A stretch of DNA of 64,000 nt from RPQJ01 sp963698735. GTDB lineage: Bacteria > Pseudomonadota > Gammaproteobacteria > Steroidobacterales > Steroidobacteraceae. The DNA is taken from contig CAVOSA010000020.1 of the NCBI GenBank assembly GCA_963698735.1, forward strand, positions 1-64,000, given 5' to 3'. Under the pieces are notes generated by a model. The model was not told the DNA's origin. It saw nothing but the letters and a program-made list of their open reading frames with translations, and ran no database searches. Within the stretch, counting starts at the first letter, position 1; the number at the start of each line of letters is the position of its first letter. Made by a program: the position numbers and the translations under genes. Of the stretch, positions 19,936-28,265 are shown piece after piece.

Positions 19936-20589
19936 TCAGCGGAACCGGTAGCCGACGGAGAACCCGACCGTGACTGGATCCGCCGCGACGGGACCGTAAG
20001 CGCCCCGCAGCAGGTTCTCACGCTCGTCGAGATCGGCCCAGCGCAGGTCGGCATTGACGCTGACCCGGTCGTTCAATGCGAGTTCGGCACCGAGTTCCGC
20101 TGCCGGCCCGACTGCGCTGCGAGGGTTGCGGCGGGTCAGCAGCGTCGGCCCTGCCTCGGCGCCGTCCATGAAGTACTGGGCATGATTGAGTCCGGCGCCG
20201 GCGTACGTGCGCAGCGCGCCCTGTTCTGCGATGGGGTAGCGCACGGTGACGAGGTCCATCCCGTCGGGACGATCTTCCTGCAGCACGACGTACGCGTGGC
20301 CGGCGTCATGGGCCGGCAGCGGCGAAACTGAGTCATTCCGGGACTTGAGATGCGGCCAGTCCGGAGTCTCGTCGCGCAGGCGCGAGCGGGTATCGCCCCA
20401 CAACGACTCCAGCCTGGCAACGCTCTCGCGCCACCACCCGGCTTCGTTGACAGGTTGCGCGTCCGCGTTGGAGACGCTCGCTGCGGTGAAGTCCAGCGGC
20501 GATTCCGCGCGTGCGGCTCCGCCGAAAGCGGCAACCGCGACCAGCAGGCCGGCAATTCGACGCGGGGCGGTTTGATGCAGCTCGAGCAT
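19936..20589 (-). CDS. predicted outer-membrane beta-barrel protein
   Basis: 217 residues with a signal peptide (IAGLLVAVAAFGGAARA). The C-terminal half shows alternating beta-strand patterns (RTYAGAGLNHAQYFMDG, GPAAELGAELALNDRVSVNADLRWAD) and ends VTVGFSVGYRFR, much like the closing strand of an OmpA/OmpW-type barrel. No further family could be assigned. Starts at ATG 20587-20589. Confidence 0.55.
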   Translation of the reverse strand: MLELHQTAPRRIAGLLVAVAAFGGAARAESPLDFTAASVSNADAQPVNEAGWWRESVARLESLWGDTRSRLRDETPDWPHLKSRNDSVSPLPAHDAGHAYVVLQEDRPDGMDLVTVRYPIAEQGALRTYAGAGLNHAQYFMDGAEAGPTLLTRRNPRSAVGPAAELGAELALNDRVSVNADLRWADLDERENLLRGAYGPVAADPVTVGFSVGYRFR

Positions 20590-20666
20590 GCATCGCCGAC
20601 CATACTCGCGGCCGACAGCTTTGACCGCCGGTCGCCCCGGAAAATCTCAGAACTGTGACCGGCCGC

Positions 20667-21494
20667 TCACTGGTCGAGCCAGTGCAACAGGTCGGCCATG
20701 ACCTGGCCGCGTTCCGGCTCGTTGAAGACCTCGTGGTAAAGGCCGTCGTACAGCTTCAGGACGCGTTGGCGCGAGCCAAGCGCCTGGTACACCGGACGCG
20801 TCGCCGCCAGCGGCACGAGCTGGTCTGCCGTGCCGTGCAGGATCAACGTCGGCAGGCGCAGCTGCGCGGCGCCCGCAGGAAAGCCGCGCATGGCATCGAG
20901 CAGCTCAACGAGGGTGCGCGCCGGGATCGACTTGTGGTGCACGAGAGGATCGGACTCGTAACGCGCCACGACGGACGGATCGCGACTGACCGCGCTCGCG
21001 GGCAGCGCCAGCGCGCCGGTGTTCGGCGCGATGACCGACAGCAACCGCACGAAAAGCTCCTGCAGTCTCGGCACGGCGTCGCCGGCGGCGAGGGCTGGCG
21101 CCGACAACACCAGGCCGCGCAGGGAACCCTGCAAGCGCAGCGCGCTGGCGAAGGCGACGGCGCCACCCATGCTGTGGCCCAGCAGATAGACCGGCGCCCC
21201 GGGATGCTGGCGTGCACAACGGCCCGCAAAAGCACAGAAATCGGAGACCAGGTGCGAGAAGCGCCCGATGTTCGCTCGTGAACCGGGCGAACGGCCGTGA
21301 CCGCGGTGGTCGAGCGCATAGACGGCGTACTCGCGCTCAACCAGTTCGGCGGCGAACGCGGCGTACCGGCCACCGTGTTCCGCCAATCCGTGGGCTACGA
21401 TGATGACGGTGCGCGGCGCGACGTCGGGCAGCCAGGCCTGCGCGTACAGGTCGAGGCCACCGATGCCGGGCGTCGTGAACTCACGATGTTGCAT
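20667..21494 (-). CDS. alpha/beta hydrolase, monoacylglycerol lipase/lysophospholipase-like
   Basis: 275 residues from ATG 21492-21494. It has the serine-hydrolase elbow GHSMGG, the oxyanion segment IIVAHGLAEHGGRYAAF, DHRGHGRSPGSRA typical of PldB/MGL proteins, the acid in LILHGTADQLVP and a terminal His in LYDGLYHEVFNE. Expected to hydrolyse monoacylglycerols or lysophospholipids in the cytoplasm or at the membrane; there is no signal peptide. Confidence 0.85.
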   Translation of the reverse strand: MQHREFTTPGIGGLDLYAQAWLPDVAPRTVIIVAHGLAEHGGRYAAFAAELVEREYAVYALDHRGHGRSPGSRANIGRFSHLVSDFCAFAGRCARQHPGAPVYLLGHSMGGAVAFASALRLQGSLRGLVLSAPALAAGDAVPRLQELFVRLLSVIAPNTGALALPASAVSRDPSVVARYESDPLVHHKSIPARTLVELLDAMRGFPAGAAQLRLPTLILHGTADQLVPLAATRPVYQALGSRQRVLKLYDGLYHEVFNEPERGQVMADLLHWLDQ

Positions 21495-21513
21495 TTGAAC
21501 GCAACGGCACGCG

Positions 21514-21999
21514 CTATTTCGTGGCCGGTGGCACTCCCGCCGGGACGTTCTTGCACGCGTAGTCCAGGATCTCACCAAACACCGTGCTCGACGGCGCGTC
21601 CATCCACTTCAGGTTCTTTTCGCTGATCTTGGTCTTCTGCACCGTCTCGCCCTGCAGGTCAGCCAGCGAGAAGGCCTCCATCTCACGGTAGGCCAGCCGC
21701 CGCTGCTCGCAATCGACCCGGTACTCGTTCCTCGCCGAGAGGAACGCCTTGTTCTTCTTGGCCGACGGTTGTGGCTCGACGAAGTTCTGCTTCGTTCGCA
21801 CGATCACCCATGAGGCCGGCGAGCGGCCGAGCGACGCAGGATTCGCAAAAACCTCGGTGCGATCGGTCTTGGCGATGGAAATCCAATCGGCTGCCGCCAT
21901 TGCGCCGGACGGCAGGATGAAGGCAGACAGCACCAGCGCTGCCAGCCCCAGGACCTGATGGACTGCATTGCGCGCGGGGGCTGTCTCGTGCTTCGCCAT
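21514..21999 (-). CDS. surface-adhesin-like (Adhesin_E-type) periplasmic protein
   Basis: 161 residues. A signal peptide ends at SGAMAAA, followed by WISIAKTDRTEVFANPASL, SWVIVRTKQNF, ARNEYRVDCEQRRLAYREM and SSTVFGEILDYACKN. The paired cysteines and the EYRVDC...R pattern match the small Adhesin_E/CNP1-like family often found as secreted proteins in proteobacteria. The role is unknown; direct evidence for adhesion in this family is limited to a few members. Confidence 0.55.
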   Translation of the reverse strand: MAKHETAPARNAVHQVLGLAALVLSAFILPSGAMAAADWISIAKTDRTEVFANPASLGRSPASWVIVRTKQNFVEPQPSAKKNKAFLSARNEYRVDCEQRRLAYREMEAFSLADLQGETVQKTKISEKNLKWMDAPSSTVFGEILDYACKNVPAGVPPATK

Positions 22000-22027
22000 G
22001 TTGGTTGGTCCTCAGTTCAGGGTGAGT

Positions 22028-22977
22028 TCAGCGGGAAAACAGCAGGGTACGCGGCTGTTGCCCGCCCTGCGGCGCAACCAGCAGCAACCGTCCCGCCTGG
22101 AATGAATACGAGGTGGCTCCGCGCATCCGCTCGAGGAATGCGGCCTCGATCTCGTTGGCGGGACCCTCGCAGGCCTTGCGCGTGACTGCCATCTCGCCGA
22201 GCTTGATGGCGCCAGGGGACGATTCGGTGATGGGACCGGTATAGCGATTGCAGCCCGCGAAGCCTGCCGCCTTGCCGTACTGGATCAGCGTCGTGGGCGG
22301 CATCGCGCCCTGGGCCAGCGGCTGACCATCCATCTCGACCAGCATCCAGTCAGTGGCTGCCAGGAGGTTGATCGACAACCCGCCGACTGCCTCGCTCGCC
22401 AGTTCCTGCAGCTTGCCGTCCTTCCAGCCGAAGCTCTTGCGCGAGACCTGCGTCGGGCAGCAAGCCGCGTCGTTCGGACCTGGCTCAACGACGTCCAGCA
22501 GCACCTTGCCCGGTTCGTGCCAGAGGCGGAACACCTGCACGCGGTCGCCGATTGGCGCGACACCCAGCGTGCTGGCCTTGCCGGCCTGCACGTTGAAGAT
22601 GCCCAGGTGCGTGAACGTGCCGCTGCCGCCGCCGCTCGACGTCAATATCGCAACGCCCTCTTCGGGCGGCGCGCCGTCCAGGTCCACGAACTCGATCGTG
22701 GATTCCCACAGGGTAAGCATCGGCTTCGACGCGGCGCCCGGCTCCGCCGGCGGGCCCTCGTAGCGGCCCGCGGCCAGCGTGACGGGAGCCTCGAACACTC
22801 CGGCCACGTTCGCGGCGAGCAGTTGCTCGCGCGTGGGCGCCACGGGCTTGGCCGGCTCTGCCGCCGCAGGCGACGCGGCCTCTTTCTTGCGCAGCCGGCG
22901 AAGGCCATGGCCGCGAGTCCCATGATCACGGCGCCCCGGGCCGCCGCTCCCAACCGTCGCAATGTATGGTCGTTCAT
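22028..22977 (-). CDS. META-domain lipoprotein, frameshifted near the signal peptide
   Basis: The main frame (from a GTG at 22843) carries about 270 residues ending in a META/HslJ-like domain: LAATDWMLVEMDGQPL, KAAGFAGCNRYTGPI, MAVTRKACEGPANEIEAAFLERM. Just upstream, in another frame, ATG 22977 begins MNDHTLRRLGAA, then a signal peptide with lipobox FAGC. Joining the two needs two bases removed near 22888, inside a GCGC stretch; the linker then reads KKEAASPAAAEPAKP, as expected after a lipobox Cys. So the intact protein is probably an outer-membrane-anchored lipoprotein and the break is either a sequence error or a recent mutation. Confidence 0.6.
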
Positions 22978-23050
22978 GTCTGTCGATGGTGCCGCCGGAC
23001 CGGCCCCGCGTAAAGCCCGGTATCGCCGAGGCGGCAGGCAGGCCGCTGGT

Positions 23051-23776
23051 TCAGCGCCTGCGGCCAAGCCAGCGCTGGGCCTGCTCGGCGTCGCGCAGGT
23101 CTGCGGCGGTCTCGATCCCCGAGCGTGGCGCCGCCTCCAGCACGATCATCAGCAATTGTGCCGTGGCGTACGCATCCGCGATCGCATGATGCCGGCCGAT
23201 CGGCGGCAGGCCAAAATGCGCCACCCAGTCGTCGAGCGTGTCGTTCTCCGTACCCGGAAACATCGCGGGCAGCAGGGCGGCGAGGTCGATGAAGCGCGGC
23301 CAGGCGCGGTACCCGAGTTGCCGGCGGACCTCGCGCTCGAACACGGTCGCATCGAACTCGGCGCGGAAGGCGACAACCCGAGAGTCACCGATGAATTCGA
23401 GACAGCCCACCAGGGCCTCGACCGGGTCCGTGCCTGCGAGCTGTTCCTGGCCGCCAATCTGGTGGATGAGGATGTTGTCCACTTCGCTCGAGCGGTCCTG
23501 CCGCAGCAGCGCCTCGTAGGCGTCGTCGTGCCGGACCATCCGTTCGGACACGGCCACCGCGCCGATCGAAATGATGCGGTCCTCGAGCATGCGGGGTCCG
23601 GTCGTCTCCAGGTCGAGCGCCACGAACCGCGCCAGCGCGAGCGGCTGCCCCAACCCCGGCCGGTCGAGGAAGCCCAGCCGGACGTGCCTGAGCCTTTCAC
23701 GCACCGACGGCGGCAACGCACGCCGCACCTGTCTGGCTCGCCACTCTTCCGGCAGGGACCACGGCCAGACGGACAT
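23051..23776 (-). CDS. DnaQ-like 3'-5' exonuclease
   Basis: 241 residues. An N-terminal helical lead of 50 residues is followed by the DEDDh exonuclease fold: FVALDLETTGP (Exo I), an NILIHQIGG segment, VVAFRAEFDATVFEREV (Exo II region) and HHAIADAYATAQLL (Exo III, HxAxxD). Related to DNA polymerase III epsilon. In many gammaproteobacteria this gene follows the DUF294 regulator and an acetate permease, as here; its start lies 8 bases from the stop of the DUF294 gene, so it is probably in the same operon. The substrate is not known. Confidence 0.85.
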   Translation of the reverse strand: MSVWPWSLPEEWRARQVRRALPPSVRERLRHVRLGFLDRPGLGQPLALARFVALDLETTGPRMLEDRIISIGAVAVSERMVRHDDAYEALLRQDRSSEVDNILIHQIGGQEQLAGTDPVEALVGCLEFIGDSRVVAFRAEFDATVFEREVRRQLGYRAWPRFIDLAALLPAMFPGTENDTLDDWVAHFGLPPIGRHHAIADAYATAQLLMIVLEAAPRSGIETAADLRDAEQAQRWLGRRR

Positions 23777-23783
23777 GCCGTTG

Positions 23784-25697
23784 CTAGTGCCCGACGGCCT
23801 GTTCGAGATGCGTCTGCAGCGCACGCGCCTGGCGGAACGCCTCGCGCAACATGCGCTGGTCGATCTCGTTCAGCGAGTATGGATCCAGGCGGTTGAGCGC
23901 ATGCCGCGGGGGGTCTGCCTTGCCGGCATCCTCCGCCGCAGGATCAAGTCCTCCGCGTTGCGCGCGCAATCGCAGCAGTTGCAGGAAATGATAGGCGTCC
24001 ACGCTCGCGGTGATTTCGCGCTCGTCCCGGTTCAGCCTGCGGCCGGCAACGCGGATGCGTTGCGAGGTGTTGGTTTCGCCGATGCCGAGCGCCAGCGCGA
24101 ATGCACGGGCTGCGTCGACGAAAATCCGCGTGCCGTGGGTCTTGAGGTCGATGGTGCCGGCAAACTCGCCCTCGTCCGTACGGAAGGTACGGATCCAGCC
24201 GAGCGGGGGTTCCGCCTGCAGCGCGTTGGCAACGAGCATGCGCAGGAACAGCCGGTTCTCGCCGCTGGTCGCGTCGAGCCAGCCACGCAGGCTCTCGGCC
24301 AGTGAGTGATTACCGGCCAGCGGTCGGAAGTCGAAAAAGATGTTGGCCGCGAGCAGGGCCTCCGGCGTGGGCTCGCGCATCCAGCCGGCGAAGCGGCCGC
24401 GCCATTCTTCCAGGGTGAGGCAGCAGTCGGGATTGCTGGCCATGATGTTGCCGGTGCAGAGCGGGAACCCCAGCTCGGCAAGCCTGCCGTTGGCCTCGCG
24501 GGCAAACGCCAGCAGCCGTTCGCGGGTGGTTACGAGGTCGGCCTCGCCGCACTCGAAGACGATTGCGTTGTCCTGGTCCGTCGCCACGGTCTGCTCGCGC
24601 CGCCCTTCGCTGCCGACCGCGAGCCAGCACCAGGAGACGTCGTCCAGGTGATACTTTGGCAGCAGCAGCTCGAACAGCCGCTGCGTGAGCGCATCGTTGA
24701 GGGCCGTGATCGTGTGCGTCAGCGGCTCGGCCGCCGCGCCCTGCGCGACCAGGTTGTCGGTCAGAGACGCAATGTCGCCGACGATGCGCTGCAGGGCAGT
24801 CACGTCACGCGCCTGCCGGACCGACTGCGTGATGTTGCGCATCGTGACGCGCTGCAGACCGAACAGGTCACGCTCGGTGACCATGCCTGACAACTCGCCG
24901 CCACGTACGACCAGCAGCTGGTGGAATCCGCGGCTCGCCATCAGCGCGAGGCCCTCCTGCGCGGTGCTGAGTTCGTCGAGCATCGCCGGCCGCGTGGTCA
25001 TGACCTGTTGCACCGGGGTCTCGAGCGGCACGCCAGGCAGTACGACGCGCTCCATGAGGTCGAGCAGCGTGAAGACGCCAAGCGGCCGACGCCGTGCATC
25101 GACGACGGCGATGGTGCGCACGCCCTCCTCGCTCATCTGCTGCAGCGCCTGGCGCACCGGCGTCTCCGCGGCGCAGTACACCGGCTCGCGCCGCACCAGT
25201 GCCTTCAGCGGTTCGAGCAGCGTCTGCTGGTCGGTCGCGCGCTGCGAGAAATGATGGCGGAGCTGCCCGAGCGAGTGCTGCACCAGCGTCGCGAGTGCCT
25301 CGGTGCAGAACTGTGCGAACTCCGGCGAGCGTTCGCGCAGCGCGTCGAAGTCGGCGCGCGGAAGCATCAGCGAAAAGACATCCTCGGTGGCCTCGAACGT
25401 GCGCGTGCCCGCCGCGCCGGCCGAGAGCGCCGCGACCGGAAAGCACTCGCCAGCGCCACGCACTTCGTCGTCGGCCGTGGCGCTCGGGTTGCGCACCCGC
25501 ACGTGTCCGCGCTGGATGATGTGCAGGTACTCCGCGACACCTCCGGCCGGGTCGACGATCGTGCTGCCCGCCGGGAAGTATCCCAACCGTGCGTGCCCGG
25601 CGACGAACTCCAGGTCACGCCGCGCCATCCGCGAGAACGGCAGGTGGGCCTTGAGGAAGCGGACCGTCGCTTCGACGATCAGGGGCGGAGTGCTCAC
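23784..25697 (-). CDS. DUF294 nucleotidyltransferase with cyclic-nucleotide-binding and CBS domains
   Basis: 637 residues from a GTG (25695-25697). Domain order: cyclic-nucleotide-binding fold at about 20-130 (HIIQRGHVRVRNPSA, GAGECFPVAALSAG), a CBS pair at about 165-280 (VRQALQQMSEEGVRTIAVVD, FHQLLVVRGGELSGMVTERD), then a DUF294 nucleotidyltransferase with GSEGRREQTVATDQDNAIVF, and a C-terminal helical domain. Probably senses nucleotides and modifies a partner protein, perhaps as a regulator of the neighbouring symporter; that link is inference from conserved gene order. Confidence 0.85.
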   Translation of the reverse strand: MSTPPLIVEATVRFLKAHLPFSRMARRDLEFVAGHARLGYFPAGSTIVDPAGGVAEYLHIIQRGHVRVRNPSATADDEVRGAGECFPVAALSAGAAGTRTFEATEDVFSLMLPRADFDALRERSPEFAQFCTEALATLVQHSLGQLRHHFSQRATDQQTLLEPLKALVRREPVYCAAETPVRQALQQMSEEGVRTIAVVDARRRPLGVFTLLDLMERVVLPGVPLETPVQQVMTTRPAMLDELSTAQEGLALMASRGFHQLLVVRGGELSGMVTERDLFGLQRVTMRNITQSVRQARDVTALQRIVGDIASLTDNLVAQGAAAEPLTHTITALNDALTQRLFELLLPKYHLDDVSWCWLAVGSEGRREQTVATDQDNAIVFECGEADLVTTRERLLAFAREANGRLAELGFPLCTGNIMASNPDCCLTLEEWRGRFAGWMREPTPEALLAANIFFDFRPLAGNHSLAESLRGWLDATSGENRLFLRMLVANALQAEPPLGWIRTFRTDEGEFAGTIDLKTHGTRIFVDAARAFALALGIGETNTSQRIRVAGRRLNRDEREITASVDAYHFLQLLRLRAQRGGLDPAAEDAGKADPPRHALNRLDPYSLNEIDQRMLREAFRQARALQTHLEQAVGH

Positions 25698-25713
25698 GGC
25701 GTGAGGACGGGTC

Positions 25714-25882
25714 AGGGGTTAGGGCTTAGGGGTTAGTCGGAAGTGTAGCCCGGCAATTGGCAGCAACCGATTGCGGCGTGCCGCAACCGCCGCGATCAAA
25801 ATCGACCTGGCGGGCAAGGGACATGGCGTTCCGCGCGCAAAGCGCGTTCCGACAATCCCCTATCCGCTTACCCCTAACCCCT
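25714..25882. repeat. short inverted repeats between actP-like and DUF294 genes
   Basis: AGGGGTTAGGG (25714-25724) and a second AGGGGTTAG (25728-25736) face ACCCCTAACCCCT (25870-25882). The 235-bp gap contains no gene. These arms could form a long-range hairpin in the operon transcript. Confidence 0.4.
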
Positions 25883-25932
25883 CACGGGCTCGCGCGCCTC
25901 TCCCGCCCGCAGGCGGGAGAGACGAGCGAACG

Positions 25933-27843
25933 TCAGTGAGCCGACGCCTTCGACGCCAGGATGCCGGTGTTCTGGCGGGCATACACCTCCGGCCAGAGCT
26001 CTTCCGACCGCCGGTCGCGGAACAGCAGCGACCCGAGCAGCACGGCCAGGAATCCGAGCGGAATCGAGATGATGCCGGGGTTCTTGAGCTTGAAGAGCGG
26101 CTCCTCGAGGCCGAGGAATGACCGCTCCTTGCCCTCGACCTTGGCCACGTCGTCCTTCGCCTTGGTCACCGCCTTGTCGAGCGCCGTCAGGTTGATCTTC
26201 GCCTGGTCGACGATCGTCGCGTCGGTGGAGAGCAGCGCCTGCTCGATCGCAGAGCGCTTGGCAGCCTCGCCGTCGAACACCTTCTGCGACGCCGCACGCA
26301 CCGCTTTCGGGTAGGTGACGTTCGGCGAGACCAGCGTGAGGCCCACCGCCACCACCGTGCCGACGATCATGCCGAGCACGATGCCACCCGTGCTGCACCG
26401 CTTCCAGTACAGCGTGAGCAGTACGCACGGGAAGTTGGCCGACGCCGCGACCGCGAACGCGAGCGCCACCAGGTGCGCGACGTTCTGGCCCTTGGCGGCG
26501 ATGCCGATGGCGATCGCCATCGCACCGACGACCACGGTCGCGATGCGCGCAGCGCGCACCTGCTGCTGCGGTGGCACCGTGTCGCCGCCGTGATACACGC
26601 CGACGTAGAGGTCGTGCGCGATCGCGGACGCCGCCGCGAGCACCAGCCCCGCCACCACCGCGACGATCGTGGCGAACGCCACCGCCGACACGAACGCCAG
26701 CATGAAATTGCCGAGGAACGAGTTCGGGCCGCCGCCGAGGTACTGGGCCAGCAGCGGCGCCGCCATGTTGCCGCCGGCATCGACCGACGCGATCGCCGCC
26801 GGGCCGACGAACTTCGCCGCGCCGAAGCCGAGGAACAGCGTCAGGACGTAGAAGCCGCCGATGATGGCCATCGCCCACACGACCGACTTGCGCGCCTGTT
26901 GCGCAGTCGGCACGGTGAAGAAGCGCATCAGGATGTGCGGCAGACCCGCGGTGCCGAACACCAGTGCCATGCCCAGCGAGATCTGGTCGATCGGCGCCTT
27001 GAAGTAGAGGCCCGGCTCGAGGAAGCGCTGGCCGAGCTCGGCCGCCGTCATCGTCTTGGCAGGATCGCCGATCAGCGTCGCGACCCTGGCCTGCACCTTC
27101 GGATCGGCCACGACGTCCTGCAGGAAGCCCGGCAGCGAGAACCCGTACGGCGACCAGACCAGGATCACCAGCACGAGCGACGCAATGACCAGCAGGATGG
27201 CCTTGATGATCTGCACCCAGGTCGTCGCGACCATGCCGCCGAACAGCACGTAGGCCAGCATCAGCACGCCGACCGCGATCACGGAGACTTCGTAGTCGAT
27301 GCCGATCAGCGTCTTCACCAGCACGCCGCCGCCGACCATCTGCGCGGTCAGGTAGAACGTGGAGACCGTGATCACGGAAAGCGCGCCGACGATGCGCATC
27401 GCCTTCGGGTTGTTGCGATAGGCGAGGATGTCGGAGAGCGTGTAGCGGCCGATGTTGCGGCAGGGCTCGGCGATCACCAGCAGCACGGTGATGTAGGCCA
27501 CGAGCCAGCCGACCGAGTACATGAACCCGTCATAGCCGTACTGGGAGATGAGCCCGGCGATGCCGAGGAACGACGCGGCGGACAGGTAGTCGCCCGCGAT
27601 GGCCCAGCCGTTCTGCAGTCCGGTCACGCCGCCGCCCGCCGTGTAGAAGTCGGCTGCCGACTTCACCCGCTTGGAGGCGACGTAGGTGACGTACATCGTC
27701 AGTGCGATGATGGCCGCGAACACCGTGAAGGTGAGCCAGCGGTATTCCGGGGTGACCGCACCCTGCGCGTAGGCCGTCGTGCACACGACCGGCACCAGGC
27801 CGACCAGCCCCCAGGCGAGCGTCTTGCGATTCAGGCTGTTCAT
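25933..27843 (-). CDS. sodium:solute symporter, acetate permease (ActP)-like
   Basis: 636 residues with about 13 membrane helices. ActP/SSS hallmarks are DFYTAGGGVTGLQNGWAIAG, DYLSAASFLGIAGL, RYTLSDILAYRNNP, GTAGLPHILMRFFTVP and ASAIAHDLYVGVYHGG. It should import acetate or a similar short organic acid with Na+. Residues about 515-590 form an unusual hydrophilic, helix-prone insertion (KVFDGEAAKRSAIEQA ... AKVEGKERSF) between the last helices. It lies directly downstream of a DUF485 gene (3-bp gap), the standard partner of ActP. Confidence 0.85.
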   Translation of the reverse strand: MNSLNRKTLAWGLVGLVPVVCTTAYAQGAVTPEYRWLTFTVFAAIIALTMYVTYVASKRVKSAADFYTAGGGVTGLQNGWAIAGDYLSAASFLGIAGLISQYGYDGFMYSVGWLVAYITVLLVIAEPCRNIGRYTLSDILAYRNNPKAMRIVGALSVITVSTFYLTAQMVGGGVLVKTLIGIDYEVSVIAVGVLMLAYVLFGGMVATTWVQIIKAILLVIASLVLVILVWSPYGFSLPGFLQDVVADPKVQARVATLIGDPAKTMTAAELGQRFLEPGLYFKAPIDQISLGMALVFGTAGLPHILMRFFTVPTAQQARKSVVWAMAIIGGFYVLTLFLGFGAAKFVGPAAIASVDAGGNMAAPLLAQYLGGGPNSFLGNFMLAFVSAVAFATIVAVVAGLVLAAASAIAHDLYVGVYHGGDTVPPQQQVRAARIATVVVGAMAIAIGIAAKGQNVAHLVALAFAVAASANFPCVLLTLYWKRCSTGGIVLGMIVGTVVAVGLTLVSPNVTYPKAVRAASQKVFDGEAAKRSAIEQALLSTDATIVDQAKINLTALDKAVTKAKDDVAKVEGKERSFLGLEEPLFKLKNPGIISIPLGFLAVLLGSLLFRDRRSEELWPEVYARQNTGILASKASAH

Positions 27844-27846
27844 GGC

Positions 27847-28173
27847 TCAGGCCTTCCCTTTCTTTTCGTAGTCGGCCGCGATTTCGCGCGCGAGGCGGTC
27901 GAATTCGGACCCTGCCCGGCGCGAGTAGAAGATCGCGACCGCCCAGGCAACGATGAACTGGAGCAGCGCGAACAGCAGCCCGAAGTTGACGACACCCCAG
28001 ACCTTGACCTTGTACAGGTCCTGGAAATAGGCCGCGCCGATCGGCAGCAGGAAGTAGAAGACCACGGAGAAGATCATGAGCCCGGTCAGGAACCCCTGCT
28101 TCTTGCGGTGCAGCGTCTGGAAACGCGGATCGTTGATGACGGCGTTCCAGTCAACGGTGGGCGGTGCGGCCAT
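27847..28173 (-). CDS. DUF485 family membrane protein, symporter partner
   Basis: 108 residues from ATG 28171-28173, preceded by a strong Shine-Dalgarno (GGGGGAGAG). Two helices (LMIFSVVFYFLLPIGAAYF; LLFALLQFIVAWAVAIFY) and the DPRFQTLHRKKQGF start are typical of YjcH/DUF485, the small partner encoded before ActP in enteric and other proteobacteria. Divergent from the enoyl-reductase-like gene, with a 92-bp shared promoter region. Confidence 0.85.
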   Translation of the reverse strand: MAAPPTVDWNAVINDPRFQTLHRKKQGFLTGLMIFSVVFYFLLPIGAAYFQDLYKVKVWGVVNFGLLFALLQFIVAWAVAIFYSRRAGSEFDRLAREIAADYEKKGKA

Positions 28174-28265
28174 GAAGCTCTCCCCCTGTTCGATGGGCAC
28201 TGCCGTGGAATCTAGCAAGGACCACCCGCAGCGGAACTGAGACATTGGTCTAAGATGGCGGCCCT

